A DNA stretch of 64,000 nucleotides from Prostheceraeus crozeri. Lineage: Eukaryota; Platyhelminthes; Polycladida; Euryleptidae. This document shows, piece after piece, positions 45,802-53,790 of the stretch. The position numbers and the translations under genes were made by a program. A model generated the notes under the pieces. It was not told where the DNA came from and ran no database searches. It saw only the letters and a list, made by a program, of their open reading frames with translations. Each line of letters starts with the position of its first letter. Positions within the stretch are counted from its first letter, which is position 1. The stretch covers positions 102,501 through 166,500 of the forward strand of contig CAJQUW010008953.1 of the NCBI GenBank assembly GCA_907163375.1, given 5' to 3'.

Positions 45802-46388
45802 AACAATTTATATATGATCATGGGTTTCTCAAGGAGATGGCTCCGTAAGCCATAATCCTCAGGACACGCCTGGGTAAAGTCCAAAAATAAATAATTATCG
45901 GGTTTTTCCGTAGCAGCCTCAAATACTTCAATCAAGGCTTTTGATTTGCGAGGAAGAACTTGACGAGATAGGAATTCAACTTGACTTTTATCGCGAGGAT
46001 TTTTAAAGATGATGTAGTAGTGCGTGTTTAGACTTCGAGTCCGTGCTTACTTTCCACTTGGAAAAAGATTTTGCATAATAAAAATGATAAAGCATGGTTT
46101 GTGATGAGCAGCCTTGGTAAACATAGCAGTTACTTCTTGTGAGTTCTTACTCTCATTAAGTAAATCATCAAGAATGATAATATCATAGGGTTGAATATCA
46201 GCAGTGCCGATAATCCCCGGTTGAACCAAGTAACCCTTACCAACCAATTCACGATGCAAGTTATGTTGATAAATTCCATAGCACCAAACAACTCGATTAG
46301 GTATGCAGTCAAAAATCTCATTTCGACGCTCCAACAATTGCAGTGTTAAATGTGTCTTCTCACTATGAGAGGGTCTTACGATACACAT
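45798..46388 (-). pseudogene. Polinton packaging ATPase (FtsK-HerA type)
   Basis: A P-loop-like CIVRPSHSEKTHL at the N-terminus, with Arg and Glu replacing two P-loop glycines of the usual form. Walker B is YDIIILDDLLNE. A sensor-like IIFIMQNLF follows. TAA at 46047-46049 interrupts the conserved segment after QNLF. The same frame then runs on to 45798 through LNTHYYIIFKNPRD. The extreme N-terminus lies beyond the Tc1 element (about 47322-47350). The enzyme would pump element DNA into capsids. It is inactivated by the insertion, the stop and the altered P-loop. Confidence 0.75.
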
Positions 46389-46389
46389 A

Positions 46390-47319
46390 GCGCTGCAAAG
46401 AGGAATAGATTTGTGTCAGTCCCAAAGCTAGTCGTATACTGGAACAGTGCCTCAAATATAGACTGGAGCGTTCGAACGGCTTACCAAAGATTGCGAGAAG
46501 CTGGAATTCAATCGCGACGACCAGCTGTCCTAATTCCATTGAGTTTTGAGCACCGCAGAAGACGAGTTGCCTGATGTGATGCCCATCGCTCATGGAATGA
46601 CCATCACTGGCAGAAAGTCTTGTGGACCGATGAATCGAGATTCACTCTGGATTTCAATGACGGTCGTGTCAGAGTGCATCGTCTTCCAGGTGAACGCTTT
46701 GCCCCATGCTGTATTAAAGAACACGACAGATATGGTGGTGGAAGTGTTATGCTGTGGGGTGGCATTTGGCATGGCGGACGAACGACAGCAGTCATCATCA
46801 AAGGCACGTTGACTGGAGAGAGGTATCTCAATGAAATTAATTGTGCTTCCTGTTGTTGCCCCAGTGGTCAGGGTGGAGGATCTCGTCTTCCTAATCAACA
46901 ACGCAAGACCACATCGCTCCTCGGCTGTCATTGACACTGTTAGGATATTGAACATTCAAACCCTTGACTGACATACACGCTCACCTGACTTGTCACCCAT
47001 TGAACAAGTCTGGGACGAGCTTGGGCGGCGAATGAGAGACCGCTATTCACTTCCACCAGTGTCCCTGAAGATTCTCTCTGAAAGACTAACAGAGCAGTGG
47101 CTTCTCCTTGAAACATCCTTCATTCAGAAACTTTGTGAATCCATGGCATCTCGGATTACTGAATGTATTGGAGCTAGAGGGGGCACACGCGCTATTAAAG
47201 TTGAATCTGCTACATGCGTTGTTTTTCTGTGCTAGCGACTTGGTGGAGATTGTGACTAAATTATCAAGGTATCATACATACATGTATATATACCAGTCAA
47301 AAATGAAAGGTTAAAGAAG
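46390..47319 (+). mobile_element. Tc1-like element inserted in the ATPase gene
   Basis: A 930-bp insertion flanked by TA on each side (46388-46389 and 47320-47321). Removal restores continuity of the ATPase frame. The left end lacks a recognisable match to the right end, so it is probably a truncated or internally deleted copy. It contains a plus-strand Tc1-type transposase relic. Confidence 0.6.
46480..47200 (+). pseudogene. Tc1-like transposase relic
   Basis: The N-terminal DNA-binding part is mostly missing. KVLWTDESRFTL gives the first Asp. GGGSVMLWGGI follows. The second catalytic segment reads FLINNARPHRSS, where Asn replaces the expected Asp. SPDLSPIEQVWDELGRR carries the Glu. There is a TGA near 46574, a frameshift near 46845 and another TGA near 46967. 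The frame ends after LCESMASRITECIGARGG. It is clearly inactive. Confidence 0.7.
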
Positions 47320-47321
47320 TA

Positions 47322-47645
47322 AATGTTTCAAAAATTTTGTCAATGAGTATATTTTGCGCTTTGTAGGAATTGATGTTTTTGGATTGCTCAAGGTGCGAAG
47401 AACTTTACCATGCCTGGCAACTGCATTGACCTTTTTGCTATTTAATGTCATATAACCAATTTTTTGCATTTCTGCGCACATTTTGCTAATGAAGGCATTG
47501 TTTGCCAGCTTCATTGCCTCACATCGATGAGATGGTTTTAATTTTAATAAGCGACGAAGAGTGAGACAGAATTTTTTGTTTGCATTTGATTGACACTTTT
47601 GTCTGCGCGAACGGTGAGATGAACGACGTCTAGCCAGTTTTACAG
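47322..47645 (-). CDS. Small basic Polinton protein
   Basis: Open from about 47645 to the Tc1 junction. An Arg/Lys-rich N-terminal part (KLARRRSSHRSRRQK) is followed by LTLRRLLKLKPSHRCEAM and VLRTLSNPKTSIPTKRK. The last motif recurs in a conserved short Polinton protein of unknown function located near the ATPase. No ATG is seen at the start, so the start codon may be lost. The present C-terminal residues run into the Tc1 element. Confidence 0.5.
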
Positions 47646-47689
47646 GTTGATGTTAGAGTGTTCTTTGCTTAAACACGACAGCAGCGTCG

Positions 47690-48263
47690 TTACATCACCG
47701 TCGTAAACGCAATGAAATAGAGGAAGACATTGAGTACAGCACTAGTAAAAAGCAATACACTGAGAACTGCCACAGTACCAGTAGGATAGTCAGAAGCAGA
47801 TACATGTGTGGGTAGCTGTAATGTATCATTCAGTGAGGTACTATAGTTCAATGGAAACAGTTCAGCTGTGTCGTTTGCTGATAGGTTTTGAGCCAGACAT
47901 GAACAATCTGTTTGTACGACGATGCCTGTAAAGTTTAATGCCCTTGGATCAATTGTACTTAAGTGGAAAAGGCGTCCCATAATCAACGTGTAGAATACAT
48001 AACTCCAAGCAAGGTAATGAAAGAAGACCATGACGTAACAGTGATGAAAGTGTATTCGTAAACTGCTTTGGTTTATAATTATAAGATAGCATATAGTCAA
48101 CATCTTCACAGTTTGCATGAATGATGATAGCATTACTCAAACGATGTATTATTTCTCTACAATCACTGGATGATAATAGTTTTTCCAACACAAGAATCCA
48201 CTGCCTTGTAAAATCATGCTTTCTCTTTTCAATGAGACGGTAATACAGTGGTGTCATGGTCAT
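47690..48263 (-). pseudogene. Putative membrane glycoprotein, frameshifted
   Basis: Two overlapping frames. The upstream one (48263 to about 48080) is a soluble-looking sequence starting MTMTPLYYRLIEKRK. The downstream one (about 48130-47690) has a hydrophobic segment (FFHYLAWSYVFYTLIM). It then has an ectodomain-like stretch with five N-x-S/T sequons (NFT, NLS, NDT, NYS, NDT) and a CSC pair. It ends in a strong transmembrane helix (VAVLSVLLFTSAVLNVFLYF). A one-base shift probably separates parts of one gene, or two genes overlap. I do not recognise the family. A glycosylated surface or envelope-like role is only inferred. Confidence 0.4.
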
Positions 48264-48301
48264 AGATGACTGTTCTAAAATCGACTAGGATTGCATCAAA
48301 A

Positions 48302-48718
48302 TCATTTATATACATTGACTGTTGAAATTATTTCTTGATCACAGATGGGGCACAACATAGTTTCCAAAGGTACATAACACGTAGAACAGATAACAGAATG
48401 ACAACATGGTAAAAAGAGAAGGGACCGTTTCCTTTTAAAACACTCAACGCAGTTCCGTTCACATAATAATTTAAACGCCTCTTCTTCCAATTTCTTTCTG
48501 AAGTCACTTTTATTGGTAGAGGTACTTGACAAATCAGTTGCAAATGTCACTTTTTTCTTTTTCACTCCAGATCGTACCAATTTCATCCTCTTTTTTTCAC
48601 TGTCATTACATTGCAGCATGGAAAAATCCTCTGTCCATCTTCGATCCAAATGATGATTCATAGCATGCTCATCTAGATCAATTAGTCTTTCAACTAGTGT
48701 CAGCTTTAATATTTTCAT
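48302..48718 (-). CDS. RING finger protein (IAP-like RING)
   Basis: An intact 138-residue frame. The C-terminal residues from about 90 to 130 form a C3HC4 RING: NCVEC, then LPCCH, then CSTC, then LCPIC. The spacing and the LPCCH...CPIC pattern are most like the RINGs at the C-terminus of IAP and related E3 ubiquitin ligases. The N-terminal part is basic and lysine-rich (SGVKKKKVTF). No BIR repeat is visible. It would transfer ubiquitin to element or host proteins; the substrate is unknown. It is intact although the core virion genes are broken. Confidence 0.65.
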   Translation of the reverse strand: MKILKLTLVERLIDLDEHAMNHHLDRRWTEDFSMLQCNDSEKKRMKLVRSGVKKKKVTFATDLSSTSTNKSDFRKKLEEEAFKLLCERNCVECFKRKRSLLFLPCCHSVICSTCYVPLETMLCPICDQEIISTVNVYK

Positions 48719-49254
48719 TTACATTTGTAACACTTTCTATAGCCTTCAACGAATAACCCAGCTCTCTTGCTACGGATCATGAAGTTGGGAAACGAATGCA
48801 ACTTTTCATCTTCAAATAATTTCAAATGATGATGAGTGTCAGGAATGGACACTCAGTTGAATATGCTTGATATGACTTGTACACCTTTGACAGTATTGAT
48901 GACTCTGTGTAATCTAATGCTTTACTTTCACAAACATGAGTTGTGGTAAAAACTATTTGACTACACTGACGCTTACATTTTATGACATTTGTGTTTCATA
49001 ACTTTCTAACTTCATAACTTTCTAACTATACATCAACCTGTGTTGCAGTAAAACTTTTGTACAACATGATAAACTTTACTTTCATTTCATCAAGTTTTCA
49101 CCCATCCTCTGAGTTATACGGCCTTGGAACCGTCATGAAAGCAAATGACTTTCAGGCCTCATTACGGGTAGCCTCGTAAAGGCTCATGGATCATTCACGG
49201 AAAAAGGCAATGAAGCAGTGTGTATGTCTTCAGGTTTTAAAGAAAGGATGCTTT
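48719..49254. repeat. Upstream region with repeated motif
   Basis: It contains a recurring block: GTTGTGGTAAAAACTATTTG then ACTACACT (48938-48970), and CCTGTGTTGCAGTAAAACTT then ACAACATGATAAACTTTAC (49030-49080). The same blocks recur at 49640-49815 and, inverted, at 20700-20760. They sit upstream of minus-strand genes and could be shared promoter elements. Confidence 0.5.
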
Positions 49255-49488
49255 TCAGTCATATTTATGTTTGGGTCCAAACCATCTTCCCTCTTTTAGC
49301 ATGTTGGATTGTCTTTGATGACTAACTATTGTTGCTTTCTTCACATAGTCAATCGTTTCTAGACAATCGGCAATCTTCCTTGGATCACCTGTCTTGATTT
49401 CCATGGAGTAGTACCTTTCTGACAACTCCATGATTGTGTTCTTTTCTTTCCTTTGAAGAATCATTAATTCAGCTTCTGTCTCACTCAT
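49255..49488 (-). CDS. Small helical Polinton protein, unknown
   Basis: An intact 77-residue frame, MSETEAELMILQRKEKN..., predicted to be mostly helical and charged, ending RWFGPKHKYD. Upstream on the same strand lie TATA-like TATAAGG and TTTATAG sequences (49530-49560). I recognise no family. Confidence 0.4.
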   Translation of the reverse strand: MSETEAELMILQRKEKNTIMELSERYYSMEIKTGDPRKIADCLETIDYVKKATIVSHQRQSNMLKEGRWFGPKHKYD

Positions 49489-49639
49489 GATGCAGGATCA
49501 CTACACTGTAAGAATGCTCAGTGAAAAGTGAATTTCTATAAAGTGCTACCTCCTTATATCTTGCCGTAGGAAAGCTGAGTCCTGGATGGCGAACTTTACG
49601 ACTTGTGATGTGTTTCATTAACTTTCAGACTACATTATC

Positions 49640-49815
49640 ATTTCATAAACTTGTGTTTCATAAAACATCATGATACACTTTCTGACGACACTCACGAATA
49701 AAACTTCGATGATCAAACTTTACTTTCACAAACATGTGTTGTGGTAAAAACTATTTGACTACACTAAACGTTGCTTTTGCAAACCATGATATACTTTCTG
49801 ACTACACTCACAAGA
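49640..49815. repeat. Second cluster of the upstream motif
   Basis: Contains CATGATACACTTTCTGACGA (about 49666), GTGTTGTGGTAAAAACTATT (about 49736) and CATGATATACTTTCTGACTA (about 49785). These are diverged copies of the blocks at 48.93-49.08 kb. Confidence 0.55.
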
Positions 49816-50223
49816 GCTTGTTCACTAGCGAAGAGAGAAATGAGCTTGTGGTTGCATGTGGTGCAAGGGTGCCCTCCCGTTTCATTCCATTCATCATTTC
49901 GTCTCCGTGATAGAGACAGGCAGTACTCATGGTTCATTCTCGCATGTATGACCAACTATCACGAAACAAGTGCAATGGAGATTTTATGAGGCAACCTGTG
50001 GCAGATAGCTAAATGTCGCCCTGGCGGTCAGAGTACAACGTTGAGACAAAAGACAACCACTTGGAAACATGACGCAGAGAGGTTTCATAAGGATTACCAT
50101 TGCCAACGTCCCGTGCAGTACTCATCGCTACGGACTTCACCGCTGTCTCGAAAGAACGCCCACCAACAGGAAGTATGACACCTAAAATCTCCGTGACTTG
50201 TACCGTCAATGACTTGATGGCCA
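49816..50223. other. Right-arm segment between motif cluster and TIR
   Basis: A minus-strand frame at 50209-50009 (MTVQVTEILGVILPVGGRSF) is open for 66 codons but has no recognised domain. Part of the stretch matches 20.6-20.7 kb in inverse orientation. Confidence 0.3.
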
Positions 50224-50425
50224 GACATGAAAACCGGTGGAGTTATTTACAAGAGGAAACATCCCAAGTCGTTGCCTTGATCAGCTTGACAGCAAGCCGT
50301 AGAGAGGGATAGCAAGCCGTGATTCACAAGCGTTTTGCAATGGAGATGTTTAGATGCCACCCATGAAAAGATAGCTAAGACTCAACCGATTGGCGTTTAA
50401 AGTGCTACGTTGAGAACTGTGTCAA

Positions 50426-50620
50426 ATGCCCAACATTAGTTGCCCCTGCGGTTTCTGTCTAAAACATGACACACTCCCTTGCCACACTTGTCACTACGGT
50501 ATCATCCGCTCGGGACGGCGATCCGAAGTGTCCCGAATGAACACTCTGTCAGTGGAATATTACAGCAAAACTCTCCGTGTCATGCTCGCTTTCAGTGGAA
50601 AGCTGCTTGTATTATGGTAA
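50426..50620 (+). CDS. TIR-encoded cysteine-rich small protein (right copy)
   Basis: Counterpart of 19339-19533: CPCGFC with CHTC (the left copy has CNTC), and Gly in place of Glu near residue 57. Same outward orientation. Expression is unknown. Confidence 0.3.
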   Translation: MPNISCPCGFCLKHDTLPCHTCHYGIIRSGRRSEVSRMNTLSVEYYSKTLRVMLAFSGKLLVLW

Positions 50621-51055
50621 GACTGGCTTGTACACACTTAACCATGCCTTCATTGACTTCAGCAGTGTCGAAAACCCCAGAAAACTTCCAAAAATAGTGA
50701 ATTAATATTTTTCAACTTTTTAGCACTACTTATGAAATTTTATAAGTAGTCTGTCACCATAGGTCCGATCAATAGCGATCGAACCTTTTTGGAATCAAGT
50801 CAAACGGACTTGTAGAAGCAAAGTTACAAGCCTTTGAAGTTTTGGAGTCTTTTATGGCCTCGAGACGAAGGCCATCTCCTGGCAAACCTTTAATCTGACG
50901 CCTTAGCTGATATCAGCAATGAAATTTTCTAAGTCGGTTTCTTACAGAAACCCGAAATTTGGAATGTCCGATGCTATCTATCATCGGAGCTCAGAGAGAC
51001 GACCTACTTTTGACAATCGCTCTCGTCTTAATGAAAAGTCTCTGTCGGTTCCCCG

Positions 51056-51063
51056 CTTATATA
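51056..51063 (-). promoter_or_regulatory. TATA box in right TIR
   Basis: Mirror image of the left-repeat TATATAAG, pointing into the element. Confidence 0.4.
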
Positions 51064-52429
51064 GTTTGTGGCGATCAGCTGATGACGTAATATCCATCAT
51101 CCAAATCTTTAAACACGTCTATCTCCGGTTCTAGTGCTCTGATTGACTTGAAACTCACCCTCTAGATGTAGAATGGCACGCTGATTCCATATCTTGTTTT
51201 TGTTTTCCCTTCCGAGGCTTGGTTCACCCGCGAGAGCCGTTTTTGTAAAAATTCTAACTCTGTCGTTTTTTCGCCAATGTCCAACATTTTCAATGACGTC
51301 TCACATCTAAACGAAGGCAGATATGAACAAGCTGTTTCTTCCACTGAATTTGTCTCACTCTTAGCTTTCAAACGAGCTATTGCACGACTTTCTACGATGA
51401 CTTTCTACGATCTCTAGAACCAAAGTTTGAAGTCTCGTTCCAGAGGGGGGTGGGTCAGAACTTTTTCTCTCCGATTGAGCTGGAAAGAAGTTCCTAGACC
51501 AAAAATTGGCCAAAAAGTCCGAATTTGCACTCCGTTTTCCCATCCGAGGCCTGCTTCATGTCGAAAAATGTACTTTCTCATCCCAAAACATCCAAAACCT
51601 GCCTTTTTCCAACTCTGACGTTTTCCTGCCATTTTCCTCTCTAAACCCAGGAAAATAGAAACAAACTGAGCTTTCCACTGCATTTTTCTCACTCTTAGCT
51701 TTCAAATGAGCTATCACACGACTTTCTACGATCTCTAGAGCCAAAGTTGGAAGATCGCTGCCGAGTGGGGGGGGGAGGGGGGAGGACGTCCTCGACATTT
51801 TTTCTCTCTGATTCCGCTGAAAACATCCTTCCTAACCCAAAATTTCACGTAGATTCCGAACCTGGCCTCCGTTTTCCCATCCGAGGCCTCCTTCATGCCG
51901 AAAAACGACTTTACTCATCCCAAAACCACCAAAACCCGCCTTTTTCCAACTCTACCGCTCCACCCCTTGCCTCACAGGAAAACTCCTCCCTGCCTTCCTT
52001 CCCAACCCAAAATTTCACGTAGATTCCGAATCTGACCTCCAATTTTGTATCCGAACTCTCCTTCATGCCGAATTCCAGCCTTTCTCATCCCAAAACCACC
52101 AAAACCCACCTTTTTTCACTCTATCCTTCCCACATTCCACCCCTTACCTCACTGGAAAATTCTTCCTTCCTTTCAGAGGGGGGGGTAGGGACCAGTTTCT
52201 TCCTCTCGGACCCATTCCTCTTCCTTCCAGAGGGGGGGGGGGCTGAGTCAGCATGATGACTCATCGTTGCTCATTTTGGACTTGCGCCTGGGATGGCATT
52301 ACTACTTATGGGATTCATAAGGGATTTTAAGGGGAATCCCATAGAAATTCCTTTTCAGTCCCATTAAAAAAGGTCAAAAATACCATAGAAAATTTTGCAT
52401 GGGAATCCCGTACAATTGAGTCACTCGGG

Positions 52430-53035
52430 GCGGCCCTCCTTTTAACCAAAATTCTAGCTCTACCCGTCTGTTTTGTTTTGTTGCTTAGTAGACCCAATAA
52501 TCCAGTTGAAACATTGCCGTCCGCCTCCTGGTGTCGTCCCAATCCCTTGGTGCTGCTGCAATGAGATCCAGGAGCATTCAAGTGTGCAATAGCGATCTCC
52601 CACCCGTGGAAATCCCCAGCATTATTTTCATCTGATCAATGTTATTTATTGTAGCTGCTGACATCTTGAAACTGCTTCACTGCTTATATTTACTAAGAAG
52701 GATAAAAAACGCTGTAAAGATTAGATATATCGATCAGTTGCGCATTATGCTTTCATTTAAAATTAGCTTTCTAACCCTCTTCTGCATTCACCTATTTGCT
52801 ATCCTATTCATCATGTGCGTAACATTTTGTTACAAAGTAAATCATTCCCCTTTTTCTTAGTTTTTCATCAAATTATGCTAAAGAACGTATTGTGACAGGA
52901 TTTATCGACCTTTGTTATTATTATTACATGAAAGCATAAAAATGTGATGACATTAATGTAAAGCTTTTAACATATATTTCGTAATAATTATGTGCAAGTG
53001 AAAAAGTTAACAAGTTGGGCACTTGCAGCTCTTTA
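52430..53035. other. Flank between Polinton and piggyBac relic
   Basis: A 73-codon plus-strand frame (52639-52860) encodes two hydrophobic stretches but has no recognisable family and sits in AT-rich DNA; I do not call it a gene. Confidence 0.3.
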
Positions 53036-53709
53036 TTAGTCTCCTATGTGTGTAGGAAAAATTCCTTCTTTGCAAACCTCACACTTAGTGCGCGTCACCT
53101 TTCCATAGGAAACAACTTTACATCGCCAAACAAACTTCCAGTTTGTTGGGGGATTGGTAGTTGATGGCAAAAAATTGAACAACATTGCAGCATTCCTGAT
53201 AGCTTTTGAAAGATTGAAATTAATGGCATGAAGTTCATGTAGGAAAGATAGACACGACCTTCGTTTCGAAGACTATCAATTGTACGATTAGTGCATCGCA
53301 AAAGTATGAGCAGAATATCATTGTTCATGAACACATAGAAAGCCTCTGTTTTACTAGAAGGATGAACAAGAGTCGCTGAATTTACACCCAGCATGATGTT
53401 TCTCTCTCGACGTCGTCCCAAGAATGGTTCAGATCGGTAGGAAATTCTACCAGCACGATCCATTATTTCAGAATCAGATTCGTCCGAAGATTCGCAATCG
53501 TCGTCACTCGTTTCAGCATAAAAATTTACATCTCCATCAATATATCATGTTGATCACACTCACCATGTTCGATACACGAATAATTAATCGTTATACTGCT
53601 CTGTTTCATTATCATGCTCATTAATTGCCGTGTCCTCTTCATCACTAACACTTTCATTGAATATAAGACGAAGAGCTTCTTCTGCTCATAATCGTTTTAG
53701 TCGTGGCAT
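53036..53709 (-). pseudogene. piggyBac transposase relic with internal deletion
   Basis: Starts MPRLKRL at 53709, followed by a TGA. Then an acidic N-terminus typical of the family (SVSDEEDTAIN; DDDCESSDESDSEI) and EAFYVFMNNDILLILLRCTN, which resembles the conserved F...D..L....TN segment. The frame then jumps, without the catalytic core, to WKFVWRCKVV and a C-terminal C-x2-C zinc motif (TKCEVCKEG). The DDD catalytic domain is missing, so this is a deletion derivative. Several small frame breaks are also present. Confidence 0.55.
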
Positions 53710-53790
53710 TTCAAGCATCAATGATAAATTCACAGCAATCATTCGATGTTCTATTTAGAAGTCTATGTTCTATGTATCATGTTCTATGTA

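Larger units (their letters stand above)
17525..52429 (-). mobile_element. Polinton (Maverick), degraded, with nested insertions
   Basis: A 34.9-kb element bounded by inverted repeats of about 2.2 kb whose outermost shared bases are CCCGAGTGACTC at both ends. Removing the Penelope array (16.6 kb) and the Tc1 element (0.93 kb) leaves about 17.4 kb, in the normal Polinton range. The order on the minus strand from right to left is small ORF, RING protein, membrane protein, basic protein, ATPase, coiled-coil protein, Cys-rich protein, integrase, pVI-like protein, major capsid protein, protease, nuclease and penton-like protein. No family B DNA polymerase was found. Polintons use 6-bp target duplications; none is visible at these boundaries. 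Confidence 0.9.
50224..52429. repeat. Polinton right terminal inverted repeat
   Basis: Inverse counterpart of 17525-19743. The outermost match is GAGTCACTCGGG at 52418-52429. Differences include small indels in the G-runs (51766-51783 and 52180-52241) and an additional partial repeat module at about 51985-52050. Confidence 0.9.

Noticed and set aside
22377-46388. Alternative genetic code or stop-codon readthrough to explain the Polinton in-frame stops.
   Set aside because: Both TAA and TGA occur in the Polinton core genes, TAG and TGA stops occur in the other element relics, frameshifts are also present, and intact neighbours use standard stops.
17523-52431. 6-bp target-site duplication of the Polinton.
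   Set aside because: Neither the CCCGAGTGACTC boundary nor the AG...CT boundary inside it gives matching 6-bp flanks; the flanks may have changed or the exact ends differ.
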